64,000 nt of DNA from Thalassia testudinum (Eukaryota > Streptophyta > Magnoliopsida > Alismatales > Hydrocharitaceae), in contig JAZHRO010000002.1 of the NCBI GenBank assembly GCA_037157565.1, positions 77,178,001 to 77,242,000 of the forward strand. Reading direction: 5' to 3'. How positions within the stretch are numbered: position 1 is the first letter of the stretch; every line of letters begins with the position of its first letter. This document shows positions 22,123 to 34,458 of the stretch, piece by piece. The position numbers and the translations under genes were made by a program. The notes beneath the pieces were generated by a model. The model was not told the DNA's origin, made no database searches, and saw nothing but the letters and a program-made list of their open reading frames with translations.

Positions 22123-23616
22123 TAAGTTTTGCTAGTCCCTAATAAAAGTGAAAAATGCATGGAAGTGACCTAAGATTTCTTCTCTTCTTATTCAAAAAAT
22201 TTAGAGATTCAGACACATGTGAAAACAAAGTGATAGTAGCTTAGGTAATGGATCCAAGTGAAAAGCCAACTTACATTTAAAGTTCGTACTTAACCATTGA
22301 TAAAAATTCTTAGTAGGATAGGCAACTTCTTCCCTCGAGGATAAAGCAAAAAAAAGTAATATGTAATTTGACCCTGACATTTTGGCTTAGGTAGGAGATA
22401 TTGAGTCAAATGGATTCATTCGTGGTGGCTCATACTCATCTGGTGCTGCATGTAGTCTAGTATTGCAGACTCTAAATCTCTAGACTATCAAATGAGTCAA
22501 CCCAGAGAGGCTAAACAAAACTGTGCTCTCTTAATGTTTCTTTGCGCTCACTCTTTTCCTTCTTTCCTTTCTGAGATCACAAATCTCACCAGATTTTTTA
22601 AATGTGCTCAATGTTTGGTGGCCTCACATGGCATTCACACTTAAATTAGAGTCCTAATAACCCTACAACTAAGTTAGAAGTCCTTAGCCAGTATTCGGGC
22701 GATCAAAAATATTGAAAAGTAGGTATGGGTCATATTTTGTGAATTGTAATAGGTGTTTTGTTACCTTAAAGATATCGACATAAGATGAAAAATGACACAA
22801 AGACAAAGCTATAAACTTGAATTTTTTTTTTTCTCCTCTCTTTCTTTTTTTTTTATATAGTTTTCTATATGTATATATATATTCTTTTTTCTTTCACTAC
22901 TAATACAAAATGATGCATACTTTTATTTATGAGGCATTATTAGGGATGATGATGGTTAAGAGGATATTGTGTGGTTTATTTAGTGGAAGTGACTACTCTT
23001 GGCACTGGGAAAGAATCGATAGGACAATCATATTTCTAACCTTTGACACTATTATCCTCCTTCAGCCAAGGACTCTATGAAGGATGGTCATAACTATCCA
23101 TCATAGTCAGTTTTATTAGGACTCAATCTCTGTGTATCTGCCTTATTTAGTGACTCTAAGGAATTCACACACTATTTGCACATAGGAACAGAGAGCAAAA
23201 ACTATACCTAACTGTAAGGTATAGTCATCTTATTATCCAGAACTTAAGAGTCCTTGCACCAGACTTAGCACACCAATAGTCTCTCTACTTTCTTCTCACA
23301 AATATTAGGTGGATCTAATAGAAGATAGTATGCCTATCTCCCTATTAACTGTTCAAGGGTTCAGTAGATCAAAAATACTTATTGGTTTTCTTCAAAGATC
23401 CATTACCCAGTTTACGTATAAGTGAAGTAAATGTACTGTATTCTAAACTTAAGAAATAATTTAAGAAGAAAATCTTTAATGACATCTCCTTGATAAAATT
23501 TTCTGCTAGGGACTAACCAATTCAGCTCAAGAAAATAAAAGAGATTTTTTTTTTGGCTAATGAACAATGCTAAATGCATGCAAACATTTATAAATGCTAT
23601 AAACATCCTTAGGTTA
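22123..23616 (-). other. 3' non-coding domain of element C
   Basis: About 1.5 kb between the polypurine tract and an inner polypurine-like tract, without a long open frame. It is the reverse complement of 29890-31212 in element A (for example CTACTGAACCC at about 23360 and 29975) and is also shared with element B. It has a T-rich run at 22820-22890, the complement of the A-rich runs in A and B. Athila elements may carry an env-like gene here; none is seen. Confidence 0.75.
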
Positions 23617-23633
23617 TACCCCCCATGCTTAAG
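23617..23633 (-). other. inner polypurine-like tract of element C
   Basis: The minus strand reads CTTAAGCATGGGGGGTA, preceded by GAGGACATTGTCAG. Element E has the same block directly at its LTR (45300-45330), where it is the true tract. Confidence 0.65.
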
Positions 23634-23699
23634 ACTGACAATGTCCTCATTGGAAAAATAGAGACACAAAAGAATATCACCTGAGGAGGAGAGTGGGAA

Positions 23700-24954
23700 G
23701 AGCTAAGGCTCCTCAAGCTGAAGTACGTCCATACCCTGGCCCTCTGAAAGAGTAACATATGGTTTAAGTCATTGGCCATTTACCTTGAAGCTTGCACCAT
23801 AAGTAGAGTTTCGAATTTCTACTACTCCATGAGGGAAGGTATTGATAACAATGTACGACCCATCCCAACAAGACTTGAGCTTTCCTAGAAATAATTTAAG
23901 TCTAGAATTGAAAAGCTAAACCCATTGGTTGGGCTTAAAGGTCTTTCCAATGATGTGCTTATCATGGAAGACCTTTGTACATTGCTTGTAAGCTTGAGAA
24001 GTTTCATAGGCTTCATTACGAAGCTCCTCAAGCTTACTTAACTCCAGCATATGTGCCTTTCCCACTTTATCCAGATTTAAGTTAACCTTTTCAATTGCCC
24101 AATAGGCTTTGTGTTGGATTTCAACGGGAAGGTGGCACACCTTTCCGTAGACAACACGGAAAGGAGACATGCCCAAGGGAGTCTTATACGTGGTTCTGTA
24201 GGCCCAAAGAGCATCATTTAGTTTTTTAGACCAATCCTTACGGTCGGGCCTGACAGTTTTTCCAAAATTTGTTTAATCTCCCTATTAGACACTTCAACTT
24301 GTCCACTCGTTTGAGGATGGTAAGGTGTGGCTATCATGTGGTTGACTCCCAAATTTTGGAGTAGTCTTGTGAAGTGCACATTCTTGAAGTGAGGTCCTCC
24401 ATCACTTATGATCGTACTTGGTCATCCATACCGAGAAATGATATTAGCCTTAACAAAATCCAAGACCACAGAATGGTCATTGGTCCATGTGGATATGGCT
24501 TCTATCCATTTCGATACATAGTTCACAGCCACAAGGATGTATTCATATCTAAAGGACACAGGAAAGGGACCCATGAAGTCAATGCGCCAAATGTCAAAGA
24601 TCTCAATGGGGAGAATAGGTTGCTGGTGCATCTCATCCTTTTTCCCGATGGTTCCTATTTGCTGGCAACGTAGACATGCGCCCACATATGTATGTGCATC
24701 TCAGAATAATCTGGGTCACCAAAAGCCAGATTAAGAACCTTATGGGTAGTCCTTTTTCCATTAAAATGTCCTCCACAGTGGAGGTCATGGCAAAAACTCA
24801 GAACACTCCTTTGTTCTTCGTCAGGGATGCAACAGTGGAAAAGCTGGTCAGGGCCTATTCTAAAAAGGTCGGGTTCCTCCCAGTGATAAAATTTAGCTTC
24901 TGCAAGAAACCTGTCTCGCTTCTGCTTGTCACAAGCACTTATGGTAATGCCCGT
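23700..24954 (-). pseudogene. integrase of element C
   Basis: From right to left: zinc-finger part (CHDLHCGGHFNGKRTTHKVL, then CLRCQQIGTIGKK), core with IDFMGPFPVSFRYEYILVAV, SDGGPHF near 24390 and [14 protein letters not shown] near 24290, which supply the D-D-E triad, then [18 protein letters not shown] and a C-terminal KLFLGKL/VNGQ stretch. Frames shift at about 24670 and 24180-24240. The frame continues to the right across element A into RNase H, showing A interrupted pol just after NYLVTG. Confidence 0.9.
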
Positions 24955-26657
24955 TGATAAGTCCACTTTTGTGGACTATTATTTAGCCTAAGTACTATTT
25001 AATTATTTGTTCTTAGTTGTTAATTAATTAAGAGTTATATGGCAATTCACCTTGGCCTGCATTTAATTTTATGCTTCAACTTTACATTTAATAACATATG
25101 TTATGATAATATAATTTATTTGATGAATGCAGGCTAGGTACAAGAATTAGACGCTCATTTTTATTTCTATAAGACGTCTTGAACTTTGATTGGATGTCTG
25201 GAACTACTATCATAAATTCACGGCATTACATTATTTTAAGACGTTTAATGCTCTAGTTAGATGTCTGAAGAAGAACCACCCATGCTTATCTGTCGTTCCA
25301 ACCACTCGCGATTGTTGCAAGTAGTTAGAGACACTTGCGGCCAAAGGAAAAGGAGGTTTTTGTTTAAAAAGAAGCTGCATCCACGGAGAGAGATTATTCC
25401 CTTCCCCCCTACGGGGATATCCTCCATCTCCACCACCGTGAAGGAGGCATGCACCATGGACTTCAACGAGCACCGTGGTCTCTGTGCACTTGCCTCCCGC
25501 CTTCGTCCTCTTGACGGTCGCACGGTGACAGCATGCGGCCACCACCGCGAATCCCCTCACTGCGCAACCGTACCAGCAAGCGCGTGCCCGCCTACGTTCC
25601 ACGCACTAGCTGCACGTTTAGCAGCATTACTCAGCGTGCAACCTCACTGCACATAGCCGCACCTGTGCACAAACCTACACGCGCACACCAGCCCCGCACG
25701 CGTTGTGTGCACGCTTGCGCGCCACCGCTCAGCCTCTTCCTCTTCTTCTCCTTCTTTGTCTTCTTCTTCATCTTCCTTTGCACACTGAAGGAACCCAACA
25801 AACGATGAGAGGACCTCCATGCAGCAGTCCCTGACGACCTCCGTTTGATGCGTCGTTGACTCCACCACACTCACCTCGACTCTGCTAGCCCTGCCACATC
25901 ATCAGAAACGCTGACGGCAGTCCTCGCGCACTCACGGAGGAACCCACCACTAACGATTTCTGTCTTCTCATCTGGTGAACTCTGGCCACCTCTCGACGTG
26001 AGACCACCACCATTGGAAAGCCCTTCACGCCTTCAACCTTCACCGAGCTTCGCACGGTCATTCGTCCCTCCTCCTCCTCCTCCTCGCACGCACAAGGGCT
26101 TCAAATCCCCTGTTTTGCTACAGTGAGGTCACAATTAAAATTTACGAGGTATGCTATTGTAAAAAATACTATTCATTTATTTATTGAATTATCATATTCT
26201 AAAAGAATTGCATGAATATCCCTCCTGTCTATCAGAATTACGCATAGCTAAACTCTTCTCATGCATGATAGAGTATGGAACATTGGTTATGGGAAACGAG
26301 TTCAGTTTTGATTAAGATTGGCGATGCTTGTCAATACTAAGATCATGATTCACGTGCTTCCATTGTGGTGATTTTTCATGTGCACCCTTACATTATTGAT
26401 TAATTATTTAAATTAAGAATTTATGTTGAAAACATGTGCACCAGTTAGTATGCGTATGCGATGAGTTTCCCAAATAAATGAGATACTATTCACTAGTTTA
26501 AATAAGCTAATTCCTCCCTGTGTAGACGATCTAACTCTTCGTGGTTAGTTTTGAATTAATAAATATTTTTGAAAAGCAATTTTCTACCATGCAACGAACT
26601 ATAACGACGTGACATTTTATGTTAAAGTTTTTATCGAAAATGAAGATCGCTCTTTCA
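24955..26657 (+). repeat. 5' LTR of element A
   Basis: 1,703 bp, starting TGATAAGTCCACTTTTGTGG and ending CTCTTTCA. The 3' LTR is nearly the same length, and most differences I saw are C/T or G/A changes. The GC-rich middle (25400-26110) gives several false open frames. The end has the TTCCTCCCTGTG block common to these LTRs. Confidence 0.92.
25146..25268. repeat. GACGTC-type motifs in A 5' LTR
   Basis: Five variants in about 120 bp, among them AAGACGTCTTGAA, GGATGTCTGG, AAGACGTTTAAT and AGATGTCTGAAG. The 3' LTR repeats the group at 31423-31543. Confidence 0.7.
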
Positions 26658-26659
26658 AA

Positions 26660-26677
26660 TGGCGTCGTTGCCGGGGA
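26660..26677 (+). other. primer-binding site of A, tRNA-Asp type
   Basis: TGGCGTCGTTGCCGGGGA matches the complement of the plant tRNA-Asp 3' end with one change (GCC to GTC), two bases after the LTR. Confidence 0.88.
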
Positions 26678-28068
26678 GGAAACACGCCTATTAATTTAGT
26701 CAGGAATTTTATATTATTTTTATGCTATTTTGAAAGCTTTTCTGAATTATTGACATTAGTTGTCTTTGTGTGCACGAATCGAACGACGAACACGGTAAGC
26801 GCGCACGGCGGAGATGATATTCTTGGTGGACCTTAACGCCACCTAGAGGGTAGCAACAGGAGCACGTGGGCCTTGATCCCACACGTGTGGAAGGAGGATT
26901 GGTGACTGGAGATCTATTTATACTTAGATCAGGCTAGATAGACCTTAGACATTTAATTTTTGTCTTGTGGACCCGTGTTGGGTATTTTCGGGAGCGTGTT
27001 CCCATTTTATTTAAATTATAGGATTATTCGAATTGTTTGAACTGCATGTTGGTTAGTTAGTTAGATTGGGTTTGTTTTCTTATTATTATTAAAAATATAT
27101 ATATTCGAACTACTTGCTAGAAGCTGCATATCTATAGGGTGACCATCTAAGATTGAATGAGCAGCATCTAGCTTTTCTTTTTGCATTGTAAACATCTTGC
27201 ATTGAAGAGAGCTAGAGTAAGGTACGTCTTTTCTTGTGCATTAGTTATCTGCATATGCATTGTATTTGGACATAATTAAAGAAGTCCATTTACGCTGATT
27301 TGAAAATATTAATCAAGTGGTCACATTATTTCTTGAAAGGAAAGAAAAATATATAGGAAGTGTTTGAATAACGTGACTGCAAGTTTCAAAAGGAAAAATC
27401 ACTTTTCACGGTGTGATGCACACTTCCTGCACTGAGTATGCACTATAGGCACTGCACTAGGACTTGGACCCTTAAGGCTATAGGCATCGATCTCTTTATT
27501 GGTACAAACCCTCCTACCTCGCTTTGTGATGGTAGTATTAACTTTTTCCCGAGTGACTTGATACTCTAAGGAGGGGGACACCCCTTAAAGGAATTCAAGG
27601 ATAGTTAAGAGGCACCACTAATGCAACGCCTCAAAGGAAGGGTTCTCCCTACTTGCATCCCTTGGTTTCGTACTTGGAGTACCATTTTACTTGAGCATTA
27701 AAGAATATCATCACAGCAAAGTGTACATCTTTAGGGCACTCGAAGTTCAATTTAGGGTGCATAATTGCTTGACAACTTGATTGATCACCCAAAAAGGACT
27801 AAAAGTAACCTCAACCTTCTTAACAGTTATTGACCAGAAATTTCAAGTGCCTTATTTCTCTTACACCACTTACGTGGGAATGGAGAAACACTGCCTTGAC
27901 TATATTTGGCCAAGTTGAAGAGATTGGAAGAGGACTTAAAGAATGTTAAATCAACAAAAGACCTCTTGCCTTGTGTTTGCTTGGTGTGTGTGTGATAAAG
28001 CTCTCTAGGAAGTTTTCTATTTTAATCTATCTAAGTCCTAAGAGAGTTAAAACATTTAATTGAAAGAA
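26678..28068 (+). other. 5' leader of element A
   Basis: About 1.4 kb of non-coding leader. Its 27400-27580 part matches, inverted, the leader of C at 38168-38350. Its last part (27940-28020, CAAAAGACCTCTTGCCTTGT) matches C at 37770-37810, just before C's gag start. The open frame at 27399-27581 is leader sequence also seen in C, not a gene. Confidence 0.8.
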
Positions 28069-29871
28069 ATGGACTATCCTTACTCCTATCATTTTAACCA
28101 GGATCCCATGTCCCGAGCATATCCATCCTTTAATGGACATATTGATAATCCATGGGATCATTCATATTCTTATCCTGGGAGTATTGGCCCGATAGCTCGC
28201 ACTTTTGAGCAGAGCCTAGGAGCAGGATTTTCCAACCCTGGAATCCCTACTACTATGCAAACTCCCAACCCTCCCACCCTTCATGATTTTCCATATTGAG
28301 GTTGGACTGATACCCCTAGGCAACCAGAGCCTGAGATTGACTATCGTCCCCAATCTGATAGAAGTAGCCTCTCCTCTTTTATGCTAGAAATGCAAAAACA
28401 ACAAAAGGAAATGATGGAATCTATGGGAGAGATGTTGAGGAATAGTCAACAATTGAACAATGAAATTAGATAGCTTAGCTACGCTCTTCCTAGTAATTCT
28501 GATCCCTACCCATACGACCGTGATCATGAAAATAATTCTGAGCAAACCAATGACAATAGGGATCCTGTTTTATGTAGCTATCACTTAGACTCTCCCAATG
28601 AGACACGACCACTAGAGGAGAACGATCCTAGTGATTATCCACCTGAGCTATATTGGAGTCAAAAGAAAGGGAAGATGGTACCTCTTGAGGACCTTGACTC
28701 CAATGACAGTATTTTCCTTACCCCTACTAACCCGAGTTAAGGTCGTATTGTTCATATCACTTCCCCTATTAATTATCTGGTGGAATCCCATTCTACCCTT
28801 AGTGAGCCTAATCCTAACCCTCCACTTAGGGAATCAACACCTACCATTCAGCATCCTGAGGATTTAAATGCACCCAATGAGGATGACCCTAAGGGAATGG
28901 AGGATGAATTAAATCAACTTTGGTCTCAGGGATATAAAGAGTCTATTTCAGAGGACGAGGATGACCCAATGGAGGAACCCGGATTGAAAATCTAGAGTGA
29001 ATCACAGGGAGATTATGTGTTATTTGAGGACTTACCCCCTGAGGATATAAATAATCTGGTGAAATCTGGATTCCTCCCTTCTTTTGAGAGTCATCCTCCA
29101 TCAAACCAGGAGTTGATATTAGAGGAGGACAAACACAATAGTGAGAAGCCTAGGGGAGACTCTCGGGGATAAAACATGTCAATTGAGGATTTATGCCCTG
29201 AGAAGAACAAAGAATTGCATGATATAGGCTTACTCCAAAAAATTAAGATGGATCCTCTATCAGAAATAATTGATGATAATGAAGCAACTCCTTTCTTTAC
29301 TAATGAATCACATATACACACCCACAAAAATTTGAGTGAACCAAAAGAATTCGGGGATGAGATTAATGATAATGATTCTGTTGCTTTGACCCTGCCATCA
29401 AAGGAATTTAATTTAGAGTCCACCATTGATTCACATATACTGGAAGGTAAAAATATGACCCTGATCATTAATGCTAGGCAGGGTGAAGTGAAATTTTCTC
29501 CAATTATTAGGGCGAATACACAATCTGAATCATTGTTGGAATTGGACCTGACACCGACTAAGCCCTCATTGGACTTAATCATTACCTTCCAACACCACAA
29601 ACAATCCTTACACTCCCTAACCGATCCTTGGCTCAGGTCTCTGCTCAGTTACATTCTTTCTGAAGAACATATCAGGTCAGAACATCCTCAGGTAGAATGG
29701 CGAGTTTGGATTGATGCTTGTACATTTAGTCTCGCCATTCAAGGGTTTGAAATAATAATGTTTATATCTTTTAAAACCCGTCTTGCTTTGGAGGATCCTT
29801 GTTATCCTCCACTTATTCCGTTTCGGGAGGTCCTTTTTCATATTCCTTTTGTTATCCATAGACCTCCCTAG
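28069..29871 (+). pseudogene. acidic gag-like open frame of element A
   Basis: The open pieces at 28060-28299, 28780-28995 and 29176-29871 share one reading frame, interrupted by about five stops (28297, near 28471, 28738, 28993, 29170). The decayed gene spans about 600 codons. It begins with a Y/P/N/S-rich part (MDYPYSYHFNQDP), then MQKQQKEMMESMGEMLRNSQ, likely helical or coiled, then long D/E/S/P-rich acidic parts, and ends with a hydrophobic segment (FEIIMFISF). It occupies the place of gag-pol. The start and helical segment resemble the part of E's Gag after the zinc region (SNTYNDGWRNH, then a Q/M/E-rich helix). Function unknown. Confidence 0.7.
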
Positions 29872-31212
29872 GTAGCCTACGAGGTCCATTATTTCTTAAG
29901 TTTAGAATCCAGTACATTTACTTCACTTGCACGTAGACTGGGTAATGTATCTTTGAAGAAAACCAATAAGCATTTTTAGTCTACTGAACCCTTGGATAGT
30001 TAATAGGGAGTCAGGAATACTATCTTCTAGTAGATCCACCTCACATTTGTGAGAAGAAAGTAGAGAGATTACTGGTGCGCTAAGTCTAGTGCAAGGACTC
30101 TTAAGTTTTGGACAATTAGATGATGATAGTTCAGAGTTAGGCATAGTTTTCACTCTCTGTTCCTATGTGCGTACATTGTGTGAATTCCTGAGAGTCACCA
30201 AATAAGGCAGATACACAGAGATTGAGTCTTAATAAAGCTATGACTATGGTGGATGGTTACGACTGTCCTTCATAGAGTTCTCGGCTGAAGGAGGGTAATA
30301 GTGTCAAAGGTCAGAAATACGCTTGTCCTATCCATTCCTTCCTGGTGCCGAGAGTAGGCACTTCCACCAAATAAGTCACACAATATCCTTTTGACCATCA
30401 TCATCTCTAATAATGCCTCATAAATAAAAGTCTATGTCATGTTATGTTGATTTATAAAGAAAGAAAAAGAAGGAAAAAAAAAAGAAACAATTATATTTAA
30501 TAAAAAAAAAGAAAAGAGAGAGAAAAAAATAAAAAAAGAGTCAAATTTTTAATTTTATCTTTGTGATGTTGTTTCTAAGGCATCAAAAGCACCCATCGCG
30601 ATCCACCAAATATGACCCATACCTACCTTTCAGTGTTTCTGATCGCCCAAATATTGCCTGAGGACTCTAACTTAGTTATAGAGTTATTAGGACTTTAGTT
30701 GAAGTGTGAATGCCATGTGAGGCAACCAAACAGTGAGTACACTTACTAAATCTGGAGAGATTTGTGATCTTAGAAAGAAAAGAAGGAAAAGAGTGAGTAC
30801 AAAGGAACATCGAGAGAGCACAATTGTTTAGCCTCTCTCTGAGTTGACTCATATGATAGTCTGGATATCTAGAGTCTGTAGTACTAGACTACATGTAGCA
30901 CCAGATGAGTGTGTGCCACCAAATACGTAACCATTAAACTTAGTTTCTCCTACCTAAGCCAAAAAGCTGGGGTCAATTTACAGATTATTTTTTGCTTTAT
31001 CCCCGAGGGAAGCAGTTACCTATCCCGATAGAAATATTTACCAAGGGATAAGTACGAACTGCAAATGTAAGTTGGTTATTTACACTTGGATCCGTTACCT
31101 AGGCTATTATCACTTCACTTTTGTCTGGATCTCTAAATTTTTGGAATAAGTGAAGAAGAAATCTTCTGATTACTTCTATTGTTTTCCATTTTTGCTAGGG
31201 ACTAGCAAAACT
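29872..31212 (+). other. 3' non-coding domain of element A
   Basis: Shared with B (55690-57408) and, inverted, with C (22123-23616). It has a purine/A-rich run at 30455-30545 and several copies of CCACCAAATA (for example 30373-30382 and 30601-30610). No open frame. Confidence 0.78.
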
Positions 31213-31228
31213 TAGGCATGGGGGCATT
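31213..31228 (+). other. polypurine tract of element A
   Basis: TTAGGCATGGGGGCAT, abutting the 3' LTR. Confidence 0.8.
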
Positions 31229-32930
31229 TGATAAGTCCACTTTTGTGGACTATTAATAGCCTAAGTACTATTTAATTATTTGTTCTTAGTTCTTAATTAA
31301 TTAAGAGTTATATGGCAATTCACCTTAGCTTGCATTTAATTTTATGCTTCAACTTTACATTTAATAACATATGTTATGATAATATAATTTATTTGATGAA
31401 TGCAGCCTAGGTACAAGAATTAGATGCTCATTTTTACTTCTATAAGATGTCTTGAACTTTGATTGGACGTCTGGAACTGCTATCACAAATTCACGGCATT
31501 ACATTTTTTTAAGACATCTGATGCTCTAGTTAGACGTCTGAAGAGGAATCACCCGTGCTTATCTGCCGTTCCAACCACTCGTGATCGTCGCGAGTAGTTG
31601 GAGACACTTGTGGCCGAAGGAAAAGGAGGAGGTTTTTGTTTAAAAAGAAGTCGCGTCCACGGTGAGAGATTATTCCCTTCCCCCCTGTGGGGATATCCTC
31701 CATCTCCACCATCGCGAAGGAGGTGTGCACCGTGGACTTCAGCGAGCACTGTGGTCTCTGCGCACCTGCATCCCACCTTCGTCCTCTCGACGGTCGCACG
31801 GTGACAGCGTGCAGCCACCACCACGAACCCCCTCACCGCACAACCGAACTAGTAAGCACGCGCCCGCCTGTGTTCCACGCGCTGGCCACATGTTCAGTAG
31901 TGCCGCTCAGCGTGCAACCTCACTGTGCGCAACCACACCTACGCACAAGCCTACGCGTGGGCACAACTAGCCCCACGCACGCTGTGTTCACGCCTGCGCG
32001 CCACCGCCCGGCCTCTTCCTCTTCTTCTCCTTCTTCGTCTTCTTCTTAATCTTCCTTTGTACACTGAAGGAACCCAACAAACGGCGAGAGGACCTCCATG
32101 CAGCAGTCCTTAACGACCTCCGTTTGAAGCGCTGTTGACTCCACCGCACTCACCTTGACTCCACGAGTGCTGCCACATCATCAGAAATGCCGACGGCAGT
32201 CCCTGCACACTCACGGAAGAACCCACCGCCGATGACCTCCGTCTTCCCTTCCGGCGAACTCCGGCCACCTCTCGACGTGAGACCACCACCATTGGAATGC
32301 CCTTCACGCCTTCAACCTTCACCGAGCTTCGCACGGCCATCCATCCCTCCTCCTCCTCGCATGCACAAGGGCTTCAAATCCCCTGTTTTGCTACAGTGAG
32401 GTCGCAATTAAAATTTACGGGGTATGCCATTGTAAAAAATACTATTCATTTATTTATTGAATTATCATATTCTAAAAGAATTGCATGAATATCCCTCCTG
32501 TCTATTAGAATTACGCATAGCTGAACTCTTCTCATGCATGATAGAGTATGGAACATTGTTTATGGGAAACGAGTTCAGTTTTGATTAAAATTGACGATGC
32601 TTGTCAGTACTAAGATCATGATTCACATGTTTCCATTTTGGTGATTTTGCATGTGCACCCTTACATTATTGATTAATTATTTAAATCAAGAATTTATGTT
32701 GAAAACACATGCACCAGTTAGTATGCGTACGCGTTGAGTTTCCTGAATAAATGAGATACTATTCACTAGTTTAAATAGGCTAATTCCTCCCTGTGGAGAT
32801 GACCTAACTCTTCGTGGTTAGTTTTGAATTATTAAATATTTTTGAAAAGTGATTTTCTACCATGCAATGAACTATAACGACGCGACATTTTATGTTAAAG
32901 TTTTTATCAAAAACGAAGATCGCTCTTTCA
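31229..32930 (+). repeat. 3' LTR of element A
   Basis: 1,702 bp, starting TGATAAGTCC and ending CTCTTTCA, followed directly by the TSD CCAGT. Aligns end to end with the 5' LTR. Confidence 0.92.
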
Positions 32931-32935
32931 CCAGT

Positions 32936-34262
32936 GACCAAATAGTTCACTATGTCAGCGAACCAAGGAGTTTTGGCCTCCACAGCCATCAGAGACTCAT
33001 CAAGAAAAGTCTCTTGGATATCGCCAGCAGGGGTTGGTGCCTCAATAGGGATCCTAGACAGATGATCTGCTACCACATTCTTAACTCCTTTCTTATCTTT
33101 AATTTCCAAGTCAAACTCTTGGAGTAGCAGAATCCAATGAATTAAGCGAGGTTTGGTGTCCATTTTAGCAAGAAGATGCTTTAAAGTAGAATGATCAATG
33201 AACACCACAACCTTGGATTCCAAAAGATAAGATCAAAACTTTTCTAAAGCAAATACTACAGTAATAAGTTCCTTTTTAGTGACCGTGTAGTTTTGCTGAG
33301 GATTCGTAAGGGTCATGCTGGCATAATGCAACACACGAGGTTTGCCATCAACCCTTTGACCTAAGATTGCTCCCACTGCAAAATCAGAAGTATCGCACAT
33401 TAGCTCAAACGGGAGGGCCCAATCTGGTGCTTGGAGAATCAGTGGGGTAATAAAGGATTTCTTCAAGACTTGGAAAGCCTTGCCACATCTGTCATCAAAA
33501 TTGAAGGAAACATCCTTTGCTAACAGGTCGTAGAGTGGCTTAGAGATTTTACTAAAATCTCTAATGAAGCACCTATAGAACCTAGTATGGCCAAGGAAAG
33601 ATCTAACCTGACGAACATTAGTGGGCGATGGAAGCTTAGAGATGGAATCAATTTTTGTGGTATCCACCTTTAATCCTCTCTCGAAAACTACATGCCTCAA
33701 CACAATGCTTTGGTGGACCATAAAGTGGCTTTTCTCCCAGCTAAGCACCAGCTTTGCCTCTTCGCAATGGGTTAAGACTTTGTCAAGGTGCGAAAGGCAT
33801 AGGTCAAGCGATGAGTCGTAAATGGAGAAATCATCCATGAAAATCTCAACAAACTCGTCGATCATATCAGAAAAGATAGCAATCATACAATGTTGGAAAG
33901 TGGCAGGAGCATTACATAACCCTAATGGCATTCGGCGGAACACAAAAGTGCCATATGGACTTGTGAAGGTGGTACCCTACTGATCATCAGGAAAGACAGC
34001 TATCTAATTATACCTAGAGTACCCATCAAGGAAACAGAAGTACTTATTCCCCGCCAGTCGTTCCAAAATCTGATCAATAAACGATAAGGGGAAATGGTCT
34101 TTCTGGGTAGCCATGCTCAAACGACGATAATCAATGCAGACCCTCCAATCAGTTGAGGGTCTAGTGGTTACCAACTCTCCTTGGTCGTTCTCTTCCACAG
34201 TGATTCCTACCTTTTTTGGCACCACATGTATTGGACCGATGTATATGATCGGCGCTTTTGGG
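32936..34262 (-). pseudogene. reverse transcriptase and RNase H of element C
   Basis: The open pieces at 34004-34267, 33233-33943 and 32936-33223 lie in one frame. RT: HVVPKKVGITV, STDWRVCIDYRRL, HFPLSFIDQILERLAG, FCFLDGYSRYN, LCNAPATFQHCM, EIFMDDFSIY (catalytic FMDD), SFLGHTRFYRCFI. RNase [64 protein letters not shown]. Three stops interrupt it: two near 33968-34003 in the RT palm and a TGA at 33230-33232 that is a likely CGA-to-TGA change. The N-terminal RT part is missing. Confidence 0.93.
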
Positions 34263-34458
34263 TGCACAGGTCCTTTAGAAACTTGGCATAGGATGAGATC
34301 TATTTGATAGCTTCCAATAGAGACAAGTTGATCTGGACTTGCCTAAAAGTGTCCATAATCTCCTCTATCCTATCCTTGGCTCTAGATGAGCCAACAGAAG
34401 ATTCCCCAGGAGTAGATAAGAGCTCTAGATAGGGTACCCTCAGCTTCTGGGTAGAGGG
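34263..34458 (-). pseudogene. gag-protease linker of C, left of solo LTR K
   Basis: Reads QKLRVPYLELL, then DTFRQVQINLSLLEAIK and a YAKFLKDL-like end, equivalent to TPYLEALEKR ... FKQVQINIPLLEAIKH and AYAKFLKDV in E. In E the protease follows; here the sequence jumps within a few residues to the RT motif HVVPKK. About 1 kb holding protease and the RT N-terminus is therefore deleted, with the junction near 34255-34275. Confidence 0.85.

Larger units (their letters stand above)
24955..32930 (+). mobile_element. non-autonomous Athila-related element A
   Basis: Complete structure: 5' LTR, tRNA-Asp-type primer site, leader, one degraded open frame, 3' domain, polypurine tract, 3' LTR. Flanks CCCGT (24950-24954) and CCAGT (32931-32935) form a 5-bp TSD with one change. 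It interrupts the pol gene of C, whose frame resumes on each side. It lacks protease, RT, RNase H and integrase. Its leader and 3' domain are close to those of C, so it is a non-autonomous relative of its own host element. Confidence 0.93.

Noticed and set aside
22123..23616. env-like gene expected in some Athila elements
   Set aside because: No long frame, signal peptide or membrane segment in C, and the equivalent regions of A and B also lack one.
27399..27581. 60-residue frame with a similar counterpart at 38168-38350
   Set aside because: Both are leader sequence of related elements A and C; similarity reflects shared leader, and the coding strands are opposite relative to each element.
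29091..29600. 169-residue minus-strand open frame
   Set aside because: Shadow of element A's plus-strand acidic frame, with no family signature.
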